Origin: Molanna angustata
Taxonomy: Eukaryota > Arthropoda > Insecta > Trichoptera > Molannidae
Length of the DNA: 64,000 nt
Direction: 5' to 3'
NCBI GenBank assembly: GCA_963576475.1
Contig: OY754964.1
Span: 4,335,649 to 4,399,648, forward strand
Positions within the stretch are counted from its first letter, which is position 1, and every line of letters begins with the position of its first letter. The position numbers and the translations under genes are program-made. Of this stretch, positions 32,203 to 44,869 are shown piece by piece. The notes beneath the pieces were generated by a model. That model saw nothing but the letters and a program-made list of their open reading frames with translations, was not told the DNA's origin and made no database searches.

Positions 32203-33215
32203 TATAAAAGGCCGATATAAAATCATTAGAGAAAAATTATGGGATATATTATCAGTATACGGAGTCAAGAGTAAGCTGATACGCGTAATCGCGTCATTAT
32301 ATGTATTCGTGTCAACGGCACAGTAACAACGTGGTTCTCTATAAATAATGACGTTAGACAAGGGTGCGTGCTGCCTCCATTGTTTTTCAATCTGTACATT
32401 AATTTCTGCACAAGATCCCTTAAGTAGGAGAGCTAGGGTCTGAAATTGAGTACTGTATTAGTGCGTGATTTGATGTATGCAGATGATAAAGTTCTATTAG
32501 CAGAAAGTATGGAAGAGTTACAGTATCTTGTGAGTATGATATATAAATGATACAAAGAGGACGGACTGAGGATGAATGCCAGCATATATGGTGTTTGAAA
32601 AGAGTGAAAGCAGAACAGGGTGTCAAATAAAAGTAGAGAACTAATGGCTCGAGCAAATCGACGAGTATGTCTACCTGGGAAGCACGTTTCAACGGAATGG
32701 ACGGATTGATAAGGAGATCGAAAGAATATGCCATTCATATCACTATCTTAGGGCCAACCTTGACCATTGCATGTGAAACCTGGACATGGCAGAAGTCACA
32801 CGAAAGCAGAAAAAATGCAGTTGAAATGAGAACGCTAAGAAGAATCTGTAATTGAACTATCTATGACAGGGTAAGAAATGAGGACATAAGTAAAGAATGT
32901 AAGATGAATAAAGATGTAATTAATAAAATGGTTAAGATGGTTTGGCCACATGAGGAGAATAAATGAGGAATGCCTGACAAAGAAAATATACATTGCGGAC
33001 AGGAATGGAATGAGAGGTCGGGGCCCCCAAATAAGGGATGGAACGACCATATGAACGGTATTTTTAAAAACGGAAATGTTAGAAGCGTGGACAACAGACG
33101 AACATGTATAAGACGATGCATGAATGTCGACGACGCAATGAATGTGTGTCAAGATAGAAATAAGTTGTGTTCGGTTCTCTCTGCCTATCCCGTGAAGGAC
33201 ATGGCGTGATGGTAT
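32203..33215 (+). mobile_element. RTE-like LINE fragment, RT to 3' end
   Basis: The + strand shows EKLWDILSVYGVKSKLI, a GCVLPPLFFNLYI motif (32365-32410), catalytic MYADDKVLLAES (32475-32510), EYVYLGSTFQRNGRIDKEI (32660-32720), and the C-terminal RRTCIRR region (33095-33120). Several stops and frameshifts. It ends with the family's 3' signature CCCGTGAAGGACATGGCGTG and TATG repeats. It is the reference copy for the fragments at 1-559, 47272-47850 and 47845-48560. Confidence 0.78.
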
Positions 33216-33680
33216 GTATGTGTGTACAAATACATATTATCATTCTAAGATAACGGGTTATACTGTAGAGAATTCATTTGATAGCACATTCGTTCACTAT
33301 AATAAATTACATGTGTGTTGCGAATCATTATTTCCTATGGTTATTTTTTCATATGCATACGAAATAACCTGGTTTTTTGGTTTGGTTGGCAAATACTCGA
33401 ATGTCAACGTAAGGATAGAGTTTTTTTGTTTGTTTTACTTTTAAGTTCCAGTTACTGCAATCATTTATCGCTATAGAACTAACTCATCTCTAAACTCACC
33501 AATAAACAGAATCCTCACCACTTACAATAAGCATCAAAGTACCCTACAACTAGATATTTTTCATAACTCGCCTTACCAATACAAAAACTTACTGTTTAAC
33601 TTAAAATCAGCATAGCATGACACATTTTACACACCTCATTGACATTTTTTTTTTATTTATAATATTCTCTGGGTGTAGAT
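33216..33680. other. Unassigned AT-rich DNA
   Basis: A 76-residue ORF at 33214-33444 is unrecognised. Nothing else seen. Confidence 0.35.
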
Positions 33681-33686
33681 GTAGTT

Positions 33687-33950
33687 CTATTGGCACATTC
33701 GTTTAACACAGTTTAGAAATGTAGTATGGAGACATTCTACAAGTACTCTCTTCTCGTCATTACAGTCCACCGTTTTTCTCGACTCACCAACCGCCGTCCT
33801 CCTTGCTCCAACCACGAATGTACCATTGGCAGCTCTAATCTGGTCCATCCATCTTGTTGGGAGATCGCCCTTTTTCCCTTCTACATTCAACCCCACCAAC
33901 GTCAACCAGCTTTTCAAGGCTATTCTCATCGCGTCTGGCGATGTTTCTGA
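33687..33950 (-). mobile_element. LINE-derived fragment
   Basis: The minus strand reads ALKSWLTLVGLNVEGKKGDL then PTRWMDQIRAA, the C-terminal pattern (GKKGxPxxRWxDxI) seen in several LINE clades. A second piece of the same repeat is at 61645-61740 (CAACGTCAACCAGC, GGCTATTCTCATC). Confidence 0.5.
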
Positions 33951-34023
33951 TCTGATGTGTCTATAATTTATACAACATCATATTATTTTGTTGTAATTTG
34001 ATAAAAATAATAAATAATTACAG

Positions 34024-34290
34024 CGCTGTTTAATGATTCAGGACCGTTCAAAGGGCGCTTATATTCTGTCTTATGTTGCTCTACGAAACAAAGCTGTTTT
34101 CAGTCCTCTAGAAAGTGCTCTTGCTTTGTTCACTGTGGACATCTGGAGCCAAAATATTCCACTTTATAGGACCACTAACACTAAAACACCGATCATAGTA
34201 AGGCGCTTTGTTGGCTGTGTCTAATTGCTTAAGGGAATTGTTACTGTGATCCAGATCAAGAAGATCTGAGTGTGAGATGCATCCCAGATA
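34024..34290 (-). mobile_element. LINE 3' end of family C, copy 3 (degraded)
   Basis: The minus strand reads LKTALFRRAT before a 3' UTR containing AAACAGCGCTGTAATT, matching the family at 50785-51190. Confidence 0.45.
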
Positions 34291-34542
34291 GCTCTTTTCT
34301 CTGACACAGCCTTTGAATGTATTGTGGTGACAGGTTATTCAATGCATTAAACACCATCAAATAATTTTTGTAGTCAACTCACTCTGGATAGTTATATACT
34401 CGATTTGTATAGTAATTTTATCATCTTTTTTATTCTATTAAAAAATCACAAACATTTTATTACACATTCATCTCAGCGGTTTCATTTGAACAGCATCTTT
34501 CTGCTTTCACGTGAAATTTAAAAATATGATTCTTATATTTAA

Positions 34543-35225
34543 GGGAGCGACTGCTGCCAACGTACCTATTTTTTCAATTTGATATACCATCATTATTACT
34601 AAACGAAACATTTTGAAAAAAATAACCTAGTTAGTTTGGATATTAAGAAAGAGAAATATACCTTGACTTTTTGATTATGTTCTGTATATATTCTTGTAAG
34701 AAAATAATAAGCGTACCCCTATTTTAGACATTTATCTTAAATTTCTAAAAAAATATATATATGTTCTGTATTGAGCTATTTTTTTTTATAAATTAAAGAA
34801 GAACAAAATACCTGGAAAATATGATATGACGTTGCATTAATGCATCAGGCAACTGTTTAAATGCAACTTTTTTTACGCAATGGCGCTGAATGGAAAATAA
34901 ATGTTTTTTTAGGTTTATTTACTAAACCTGAAGCATTAATGCAACGTCACATCATATTTTTCTAGATATTTTTGTCTTCTTTAATTTAAAAAAAAATATA
35001 TTACCCTGCGCCTTATAGTTTATTAAAAATATAAGATAAACGTTGAAAATCGGGGTATGCCATTATTTTTCTACAATAATTTATACAGAACATTATCAAA
35101 AAATTAAGGTATATTTTTGTTTATTAATACCCAAACTATCTAAATTATTTATTCAAAACGATTTGATAAGAAATAATGATGGTATATCAAATTGAAAAAT
35201 AGATACGTTGGCAGCAGTCGCCCCC
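34543..35225. mobile_element. TTAA-flanked foldback element (piggyBac- or Kolobok-type MITE)
   Basis: 683 bp with long inverted arms (about 34543-34849 and 34926-35225) around a ~76-bp loop. The ends read GGGAGCGACTGCTGCCAACGT and its inverse, flanked by TTAA on both sides (34539-34542, 35226-35229). TTAA duplication is the mark of piggyBac and Kolobok elements. No ORF; it needs a transposase in trans. The arms have diverged modestly, so it is not brand new. Confidence 0.75.
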
Positions 35226-35229
35226 TTAA

Positions 35230-35990
35230 GAATATTTCCATAGAGCAGGTTTTTTTATGTTGTCAGCAATATTATGCTGAACGATGAATAATAACTGTAT
35301 TTTTAAATGATGGAGAAAAAATATTTTTCCCAAAATTTATGTGATTTTTTTATGTATTATTTTTTTACCTCTAAACATAAAATAAAACATCACCGTATAA
35401 TTTTACATTATCTATGTCGGCCATAATTCATTAATGGCGATATATATTTTTCGTTTTATCATTTTCTAAAAGTTTATTTGACATAAATAAATATTTTACG
35501 ATTAAAAAACATTTCATTAAAATATGTTGTGTTCTCTTTATTTTAATGTGTTCTTCCTGTGGAAAAAAAGTAATTTTTCTTTGTGTTTATATCATATCCG
35601 AATAATTTATTTTTCGGTTCACCTTGTATGTTGTCATAAACAATATACGGGCTCCGCTCTGAAATGGGATATTTTTTTAGGAAAAAAATCCAATTATTAT
35701 TTTTATATTTTCCGTGTAATGACGATCAATTCAAGGACACCAAAAATCGCTGTACAAAATATATTTTTTTACCATCAATGTCTATGAAATAGAAAACGAG
35801 GTTTATAATAAACAAAAAGTGCGACCCTCGATAAAAATAGATTTTAGATTTTTTTTTATTTATCTCATCCAAAAATATTAATGACACCATATTTTGACTT
35901 CCTTGCAACCCTCCAAGAATTTATTATAGGAAAAAAGGGTCTTTTTCGTTTTTAAGTTGTGTTATCTTTCAAATAAATATATATATTTTT
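35230..35990. other. AT-rich DNA, no gene
   Basis: An 87-residue ORF at 35524-35787 is unrecognised and in AT-rich context. Nothing else. Confidence 0.35.
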
Positions 35991-36315
35991 TAATTGCGTA
36001 TACGCAAACATTGGATTTTTTTCCCTGTCGGGAGTCAAATGATATTTTTATTGGCAATAACATCTCAATAGTGACGAAGTTTGGATATTATAGAAGAACC
36101 AGGAACTCAGGCAATATATAGAACTTTCAAAAATTACATTGATAAGGAAACTCAATAAAGGAATAATTGTTGAACGTTGCGCTAGCGCATAAAGTGGTCG
36201 CGTGAACCAGCCGATGACAGGTCGTAAGCCCTGTAGGTGACTGAGTTCCTGGTTCTTCTATAATATCCAAACTTCGTCTCTATTGAGATGTTATTGTCAG
36301 TAAAAATAATATTTG
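35991..36315. repeat. Family G foldback repeat, copy 1
   Basis: Inverted arms 36015-36110 and 36238-36313 share ACATCTCAATAG, GACGAAGTTTGGATATTATA and AGAACCAGGAACTCAGG. The centre holds CGTTGCGCTAGCGCATAAAG and the hairpin GATGACAGGTCGTAAGCCC. The left side begins TTGCGTATACGCAAACATTGG and CCCTGTCGGGAGTCAAATG. No coding: a MITE-like foldback. Copies at 44048-44335, 44584-44813, 50489-50760, 51305-51548 and 56139-56700. Confidence 0.8.
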
Positions 36316-36540
36316 GTAAGCTTTAGTTAGTGTTTAATGATAATAGCGACTCGCGTGATGAGTTGCTTTATAAATTGAATATAAAGTAACTCACTCATAA
36401 ATAAGAAATAAGTTTGTTATGTATTCGTATTTGTCGAGCAAATAACTCACATTTTTCAAATAAATTATATATTGTGTCAACATACTTTTATGATTTTGAA
36501 CACTATTTGGTATTTTTTATGTTTAAATTATCGCGATTAA

Positions 36541-37357
36541 ACCATTTTTGAATTATAAATTAGCTATAAACCACTTGTTTTTGAGTCACTTCCTGACATG
36601 TTTCGGAAGCGCTGTCCTTCCATCGACCGGCGTGTCGAGACTAACATGTTGAATTTGTGTGTATCTGTCTGTGACGCGGGGGGGGGGGGGTGGCGGTTGA
36701 GGGTTGGTTGGGTTAGTGGGGGGAGGGGAGTATTGTGAAGTGTTTTTGTTTTTGATGGGAAATATATTAAGTATTGGAGAAGTGTTATGAAAGGTATGGT
36801 TATTTATAAGTTTTATACCGGAATTTATGTGTTTATGTATTTCGAGCGTTTCGTAGTTGTTAGGTCGGTATCCTTTATTCTGTGTTTAATGTAATAGTTT
36901 TAGTTTGTGGTTATTGAAAGAGTGATTTTCAATAACCAATTTCAATAACCACAAACTAAAACTATTACATGAAACACAGAATAAAGGTTACCGACTTAAC
37001 AACTACGAAACGCTCGAAATACATAAACACATAAATTCCGGTATAAAACTTATAAATAACCATACCTTTCATAACACTTCTCCAATACTTAATATATTTC
37101 CCATCAAAAACAAAAACACTTCACAATACTCCCCTCCCCCCACTAACCCAACCAACCCTCAACCGCCACCCCCCTCGCTTCACAGACAGATACACACAAA
37201 TTCAACATGTTAGTCTCGGCACGCCGGTCGATGGAAGGACAGCGCTTCCGAAACATGTCGCGAAGTGACTCAAAAAACAAGTGGTTTATAGCTTATTTAT
37301 AATTCAAAAATGGTTTATATTAACTACCACAAAATATCCGCCGAATCATTAAATGAT
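36541..37357. mobile_element. 780-bp palindrome insertion (Penelope-like terminus), b
   Basis: Arms 36538-36919 and 36940-37317 are near-perfect inverted copies about a 20-bp centre. The 14-bp direct repeat ATTATCGCGATTAA flanks the insertion (36527-36540, 37358-37371). A 40-bp one-sided tail (37318-37357) contains CCACAAAATATCCGCCGA, which matches CCACGAATTATCCGTCGA in the insertion at 55060-55277 (minus strand). A hammerhead-like structure is present in both arms. The left arm holds a G run (36680-36691). Confidence 0.65.
37212..37271 (+). ncRNA. Hammerhead-like motif, degenerate CUGANGA box
   Basis: Elements in order: AGTC, CGC, CGGTCGA (37225-37231, in place of CUGANGA), T, hairpin GGAAG/CTTCC, GAAA (37250-37253), C-AT-GTC (37254-37259), GCG, GACT. 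Inner and outer stem I strands pair (CGC/GCG, AGTC/GACT). Two conserved core bases differ, so cleavage is doubtful. The mirror copy is in the left arm around 36583-36645. Confidence 0.35.
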
Positions 37358-37371
37358 ATTATCGCGATTAA

Positions 37372-38524
37372 TGTCAACTTCAACTTTAATGTCAACGACA
37401 GCTCATCCGACATTGCTCCAATGATAAGTGTGTCTTCCAAGCTCTAGTCAAATCTATTGACATTGTATTATGCATATAGAGAACGAAAAAAAATGTTAAA
37501 TACATAAAACTAGGTCAATATAAAATGCGATCTATGGCGGATCTTCTGACCGAGCCCACTTTGTCTGTATATTATATTGCAAATTTTAGAGACACAATGA
37601 ATTATATTTTGTAAAATGCATATGATTTTGTATTCTGAAATTTATTCTTGGATTCGTTTAAATAAATCTGTTGATTCCCAAAACTTTACAGAACTTGAAA
37701 TATAATAAAATATACAGCTTTAGACGGGTTTAACAACTGGAAATTTCCCTGTCTGTAAAGGAGATTTTTCCAGTGGTAATAATTAAATTATAACTAAGAT
37801 TCTCGCCTGAGAAATTCTTGTTTGCTATTCACTCCTTGTCATTTATTTATTCATAGTAAAAGGTTTCTATATTTTGACATGACGTATTTCAACACAAGTT
37901 TCTAAATTTTTCATTAACGCATTCATACCATCACGGCATATTCCACAATGTGGGGTAATCAGCGATAAGTGTGCGGGTATAAGAAACAATATAAATTTTT
38001 CACTTTGAAAATATTTATTCTTATGAAAACATATGCCTACGTATTCAAAATAAAAAAATAGTCATTTTTATATATTTTTATTTGTATGTGAAAATACCTG
38101 ACCTAATATAATGAGATTCAAAAAATGTATTAAAAATTGTAAATTGATATTAAATTATTTATATCATTCATTTTCTAAAAAAAATGTTTCGTGATTAATG
38201 TTTTTTTTTATTATTGCTTGTTTTATTTATTTAAATATTAGCGAATCCCGCCACGCTTTGTTCTGCCTGTGAATAAAAATGGTTGATCTTCATGAAAACA
38301 TCTTAAAAAAAAAATAGATTTATATTTTATTATTCATATCACTCATTTACTAAAAAATGTGTTATTTTATTTTATCTCTTATATTTATTTTATTTAATAA
38401 TTTAAAATGAATGCATTGATCTGATAGTTATTTTAAGGAAGTGTATAATGGTAACAATTCAACTGTCGATTCTTTCAAGTAAATTTGTTTATCTCAATAA
38501 TCAACAGTATTAATCGTACTCCCG
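37372..38524. other. AT-rich DNA with a family-E scrap
   Basis: Positions 37912-37985 match family E (CCATCACGGCATATTCCAC, GGGGTAATCAGCGA). Otherwise no ORF or structure I can support. Confidence 0.4.
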
Positions 38525-38936
38525 TGTGAGAGAATTTTATGAAATAGTAGAGTTTTTGCACGGTTTTTCCAAATTAGAAGTCAAAAACACAAACTTAGAG
38601 ACTTCGCAGCATATATATTCCGTACATTGATTTACTCAGAATTTGGAGTAGAAGATTAATTGTGTCTGTGTATCCCCTACCTACCCCCTTCCCCCTTATA
38701 ACTTTTGATCGGCTTAATTCACAGAGCCTAAAATTTCAGAAAGTACAGAAAATTTTAAGCCTAAAAACTTTTTATTCATTTTTTTTTTTATTTCTGTTAA
38801 GTGATTGTGTTTATATGCTTATATATATTTTTAATGTATTGCAATAAGTGAAAACCTGTCAAGAGTTTATTTGTTTAATATTTTCTTATGTTTTTATCTA
38901 TTTTATGTAAAAATAAAAAAAAACTGTTGGTTTTCT

Positions 38937-38998
38937 TATGAATAAATAAATAAATTAATTTATAAATAATTAAATAAATAAATAAATAAATAAATATA

Positions 38999-39045
<47 letters not shown>

Positions 39046-39054
39046 ATGAATGAA

Positions 39055-39105
<51 letters not shown>

Positions 39106-39110
39106 ATGAA

Positions 39111-39158
<48 letters not shown>

Positions 39159-39247
39159 AAAATAAATAAATAAATGAATAAATAAATAAATAAATAAAAA
39201 AATAAATAAATAAATAAATAACTGAATAAACAAATAAATAAATAAAT
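38937..39247 (-). repeat. (AAAT)n microsatellite
   Basis: About 310 bp of AAAT repeats with few interruptions. The Ile-Tyr-Leu-Phe repeat ORFs on the minus strand are artefacts of it. Confidence 0.97.
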
Positions 39248-39701
39248 TTTAAATTTCCGTTTCATTCAGGGGTTATAAACTTTTGAATTTAATGCTTTAT
39301 TTTTCATTATATCTCAAAAAACACATAAGTTAGAACGCTGAAAACTTGTATTAATATATAGATAAAAAAACATAAAATCTTAAATTTATTTCTTTGAGAA
39401 ATTTCAGAACCATTTTATTAAGAAAAGCATTTTATTTATAATAAATTTATGTATTTAGCTGCCATTTCCATTTTTTTTTTAAATATCGAAAAACGCCGAA
39501 ACACCCCAACTAGATAATTTAATTTTCTACAAAAAATATCTACGTTGGGGTAGTATATCTCAAACTTTTTTACACAATTTTTGTAACAGTTGAATTTAGT
39601 GATGACATAGTTTCATACAATTTTTATGGAAGTATACTCAACACAATATCTATGGGAACTCTCAACAGTTTGATACTTTATCTCCAAACATACATACATA
39701 C

Positions 39702-42231
39702 TGTGATGACTCAATTTTGTTCAGCTTATTATTTGTTTTCTTTTATACGGTGCACATAATCTATGTTTGAGTAATTTATCGGCCTTGGTATCTGCATATT
39801 TAGAGAGGTATTCATATGTGCGTATATGTGTGGGGATATGTTTTTATTGCTGGTGTTGTTGGGGAATAGGAGAGTAGGGAAGTGTACCTACGAGATGGGG
39901 TTGAGCGGTCTGATCTTACTTTAAAAGTTTAATGAGTCTCTAGCCGCGAACAGAGACGGTCGATTTTTCAAAGAGAATTGGGAGTTAGTTGCTGGGTAGA
40001 GGGGTCTTATTTTGAAAGGAGTTAAATGCACTCGTTAAGATAGCGTTCGGGGGGGGGGGGGGGAGAGAGGGGGGGACGGTCGATTGCTCGCGACACGCGA
40101 AAGAGTTTGTTTAAAAAAAAATAATAATATTATTTAATTGTGTATTTATATCGTGAAGTAAAGTGATATTTTCCTTTTTATTCTCTATTAACAATAATCA
40201 GTAACTTATTCGCTACCGTAAATTAAATTCAGTGCAGTACGAGAAGAATTACGCTGGAGATCGATGAGTCCTTTTTTTTATTATTTACTAACAATTTAAT
40301 TATTTTCTTTTGACGTAATAAGATGAGAATACATGAAAAATTGATTATAAATTGGAAAATATAACCATTTTTAAACTATTTTGAATTTTCTTTCAAGTAC
40401 AATTTGAATAAACATAATCTTATTTTAAACATTATAACCTATTTGAAAATTTTCTATATTTTATTAATTTTATATGTGAAGTATTGTGTTTTTATAACTG
40501 ACAGAGTGAAATGAAGTAAACTTGTATAATCCTAATTCCATAAAAATTGCTTGCATGTAGAATTTAGTGATTCATAAATTATTTCTTTATTTAAATTACT
40601 AATAGCATTATAATACTAACAAAACTCAATAATTCCTTTCCTATAAATGCATGTTAAGTTGATAAGTTATCCTATCTCGTAGAAAATTAATAAGTATTAT
40701 TTCCTGTCCTTAATTCCAGTATTTTACTTATCGACAATAGTAAGTAAATTACTTCTTTAATCAAATATAATACTAAAAATCGGTAATACCTTTGTCCTAA
40801 TTACCTAAAAAGCCGTGTAGTCTACGGTTACTATTCTTCGATTTCCAGTTTTCTATGTGGTTGATGGTTAGAGACTCTCGCTAGACTTGAGGTCCCAGAG
40901 GATGCCTTAAACTGTCTAATATCTAGATTTATTGATCTCAATATATAGTAATGCATGGTGTTACAGGTAGTCTAATTAATCGTAGTTTAGTGCACTCAGA
41001 CCTGAGAGTAGCTAAAATTGGTTGCTCAGGATGAGCTTTTGGCGATGTATTCGGGGCCAGAGACTGCATGAAGCATGAAAAATTAGCATGATCTTCTTGA
41101 AAATCTGAATTTCCCTAACCTTAAAATGTCAGATGAAGTATGAAAATTGAGTGAAAAACACAAAACTTTATTAGCCCATTTTGTAGAAGCCTTAAAATGT
41201 CACTTAGACATCGCTAATGGAAATCAAAGTATCACCTTATGTGTCTTGAAATAACTATTTTATCTAAAGTAATCAAAATATTCATGTTTCAATCTGTTAC
41301 TGTAGAAGGAAAATTCGTGTCCTGAAAACTAACATTATAAAGATATATTGGACATCTAACAAAATTTGATATAAAACTATTTACGTCACACTCATGGAAA
41401 GATCGTCGATTGCATATAAATATTGTCTTTTGTTATATAATGTATTTTGGTATTGTTTTGATATGTTTTCATTACAGCAGGATATACGAAAAGGTAGGAA
41501 AATCGAATTTAGTTATTTACTAACCTCCATGAGTGTGAAAAAGCGTTAAGAAGCATATATCGTGTTTTCTATTGAATTTTATTTATGTATTTTTATGAGA
41601 ATCATATGAATTTGTTTTATGATAATTTTTCGTCATCCTATTAATTTTGTAGGTATATTAATATACTTATATCGATCAAATTGAGTAACAATTAAGTTAC
41701 ATAATTTGGGTTGAGAATCGAAGTTTTATCATTACATTATACGAATTTAATAATTCTGTAGTTATAATTCTGTATATAAAGATTAATTATCTTTCAACCG
41801 TCGTGGAGTCTATTAATCTATTAATTATTAATATAATATATATAAATTTTATTATAAATATTCGTCTGTTTATAACTCGTAAATAAAACACAACGTAGAG
41901 GGTCCTTTTCAACGTGAATAATGATAGTAATCACTAGACGATCATTGGCCAAAATCCGTTGAAAAACATATAAAATTAGCGAAATAAGATAGAAGAATAC
42001 GATGTTCTTTCATGATAGAATCATTCAATAAAGAATATTCAAATAGATGTAATAAATTCTAGATTTACCTTACAGGTAGAGGATAAACTAGTTAGGGAAA
42101 TTAGCTATAGTACTAGGAAATAGACGTTAGATTTTAATAGGTAGTTTAGCTAGCTAGTTTAGGAGGTTATGGATCCACAGAAAAATAGTTTAGGACGATA
42201 TTTAGTTTAGGTTAGGGAGGATTCCATCACA
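39702..42231. mobile_element. 2.53-kb TG...CA insertion, possible long solo LTR
   Basis: The insertion starts TGTGATGAC and ends ATTCCATCACA, so it has TG...CA ends with a 7-bp inverted terminus (TGTGATG). ATAC is duplicated at 39698-39701 and 42232-42235; removing the insertion restores the family-H sequence. No ORF of note. It contains a G-rich tract (40049-40075) and a possible AATAAA at 41882. A solo LTR fits the ends and duplication, but 2.5 kb is long and no partner LTR or internal region is present. Confidence 0.5.
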
Positions 42232-42434
42232 ATACGTACCATCAAGCTGTTATATATTCTGGGTAGAAAGAAAGGACTGACCTCTCCATACTATACTTTG
42301 TTGACATACATACAAACATTTTTTTTATAGAAAACAAATTAATTATCTTTAAGTATTCAACAATTTGATTGGTACGTATTCTTCAACTACGCATACTATC
42401 GACAGTTGGAGCTCCTGTGTTACATGCAACTAGT

Positions 42435-43612
42435 TATAATTGAGTGTCATTATTTCTCGTTCTTTATTGTTATTTATTTCATTAATAAATCGGCCATTGC
42501 CTTAAAAATATATATAGGCATTTCATTTTTCACTAGGGATAATACATAAATGGAATACCATGAAATTCTTACCAATATTAAATTAAATACATCACTCGCC
42601 GGACAAGACAAACGTCACGTTTCTTCTCCAATATTTGTAAAACAAATTTAATGCTTCCAAAAACGCTCCGAGTAACAGAATGATAAAAACTTATTCAACT
42701 CTTATGAAAAAAATGCTGACTTAGACATATTTTTTGATTCACATATGACATTCAAAAACAAACTTATAGGTATCTTACATCGTGACGTTATAACAATAAA
42801 CAACTAGGTACTGATTAATTTTATTTTTCCAAACCACCCTCAGCAGTATATTTTCTTTTTTTTCTCGACTTATGAATCCATCAATATATGTATGTTCGTC
42901 TATCATGTATACATACACATGCACACCCATGCACACACACACACTCTCTCACTCTTTCTAGTTAACTCTTTTAAACATACATACTTATTTTTACTCTTCT
43001 CTCATGCGCGCACCCACACTAATTCTCACTATTTTATTGGCTTAAAATAAATAAAATAAATTAATGTTTTACTAGATAACAATGATTAATGAAACTGATT
43101 TTGACCCATTGGGTTGGTTTGTTTGTTTCAAAATCAGAACCATTGAATATCAAAATATGACTGAGGTGTTCTTTTAATTAATGTAATTATTTTCAGCACA
43201 ACGTTTGATGTTTTCTGATGAAACTTCCTTTTTGAAATACTTGCTTTTCTCTCAAATTTCAAGATGTCTAACGGTTTTCGCATGAAAACTTCAAAATAAA
43301 AAGGGACTCAAAGACAAGTAGGATGAATTTTTCAACAAACAAACGTCAGTTTATTACAATGATGTTTTAACGTTAGAAATATTTGATTGTTTACTCACAA
43401 TTTATTTTTTAATTTAATCTTAACGTAAAAAAGTAATTTTTCAACCTTTATTTTATCTTAAACCATATTCAATATGCATACTTAAATGTAATATTTTAAT
43501 ATAATGATTCTATAATTGCAACAGGTATCATCTCTTAAAGCTTATCTCTTCAGTAGAGAGAAGTTGTGAACAGTGAACATGAGAAGTAAGTTTTATTCCT
43601 ATTTTTATATGC
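42435..43612. other. AT-rich DNA, no gene
   Basis: A short CA/CT run at 42917-42955. No ORF or repeat boundary supported. Confidence 0.4.
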
Positions 43613-43783
<171 letters not shown>

Positions 43784-44047
43784 TGATAAAGAATAAAAAT
43801 ATTCAGACTTGGTTGTTTTTATTAGAATCAATTTTTGAAGACATTTTTATCTACTACACGTGTTTTAATTTCTTGGTCTTGTGGAAAAAAATGAACAGAT
43901 GTGTGTAATAAAATAAGAGTTAAATGTTTTATCATGTTTGAATAATCGCATTTGAAAGATACGTTCATTGAATAAAATCAATTTAAAATATCCTATCAAT
44001 TGTGAAATCCTAACAATATTTTTTTCGTTCAACTTACATAAATTGAA

Positions 44048-44440
44048 TCAAGCGAAAAGAATTTCAGTATTACAATATATAGAACTTTCAAAATTGAATT
44101 GATAGGGATCTCATTAAAAGGCATAATTGGTGAACGTTGCGCAAGCGCATAAAGTGATCACGTAAACCAGCCGATGACAGGTCGTCAGCCCTGTAGGTGC
44201 CTTGATTTCCCGGTTCTCCTACAATAAATATTCCAACTTCGTCTCTATTGAGATAATTAAAAATCTGTTAAAAAATATCTTTGACTCCCGACAGGGAAAA
44301 AAACCCAATGTTTGCGCATATGCAATAATAAAAATATTCGATTACTTACACATTGGTACAAGTAGGTAAATAAGACAAAAATGACCTTATAAGTCTGGCG
44401 CAATTCAGGGGTGACTTCTATGCGAAAAATGCATTGTCAC
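44048..44440. repeat. Family G repeat, copy 2
   Basis: The core CGTTGCGCAAGCGCATAAAG, then the arm GGTTCTCCTACAATAAATATT, then TTTGACTCCCGACAGGG and TTTGCGCATATGCAA, then TCTGGCGCAATTCAGGGGTG. Positions 44048-44277 are repeated almost identically at 44584-44813. Confidence 0.8.
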
Positions 44441-44583
44441 CTCAGATATAAGAATTGTAGCTTTCATTATTTACAAAAAAACCAATTCTCTCAATAGATG
44501 GCGTTCCAACAAAATAAATAAAAATAATAAGATTGTTGTTCATAATTTCACCCATAGATGGCTGTAGTAAAAATTCCTTATTT

Positions 44584-44813
44584 TCAAGCGAAAAGAATTT
44601 CAGTATTACAATATATAGAACTTTCAAAATTGAATTGATAGGGATCTCATTAAAAGGCATAATTGGTGAACGTTGCGCAAGCGCATAAAGTGATCACGTA
44701 AACCAGCCGATGACAGGTCGTCAGCCCTGTAGGTGCCTTGATTTCCCGGTTCTCCTACAATAAATATTCCACCTTCGTCTCTATTGAGATAATTAAAAAT
44801 CTGTTAAAAAATA
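44584..44813. repeat. Family G repeat, copy 3 (near-identical to copy 2)
   Basis: 230 bp matching 44048-44277 with a single difference seen by eye (CCAACTT versus CCACCTT), 536 bp downstream in the same orientation. Confidence 0.88.
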
Positions 44814-44869
44814 AATTGATTGTTTACAATTCATCAAAATATTGTGATTTTAAATTAACTCAGAAGTCT

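Larger units (their letters stand above)
38525..42434 (-). repeat. Family H repeat, inverted copy, split by two insertions
   Basis: In minus orientation it carries the family landmarks: ACTAGTTGCATGTAACA at 42418-42434, TATGTATGTATGTTTGGAGAT at about 39682-39701, AAACTTAGAGACTTCGCAGC near 38592. It is interrupted by a 2.53-kb insertion (39702-42231) and contains an (AAAT)n expansion (38937-39247) in the interior. It is diverged from the recent copies at 57783-60984. Confidence 0.75.

Noticed and set aside
36160..36235. A hammerhead ribozyme in the family-G core (CCGATGACAGG)
   Set aside because: The hairpin is real, but no GAAA box or cleavage triplet follows it.
38960..39265. Ile-Tyr-Leu-Phe repeat ORFs of 87-101 residues
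   Set aside because: They are translations of the (AAAT)n microsatellite.
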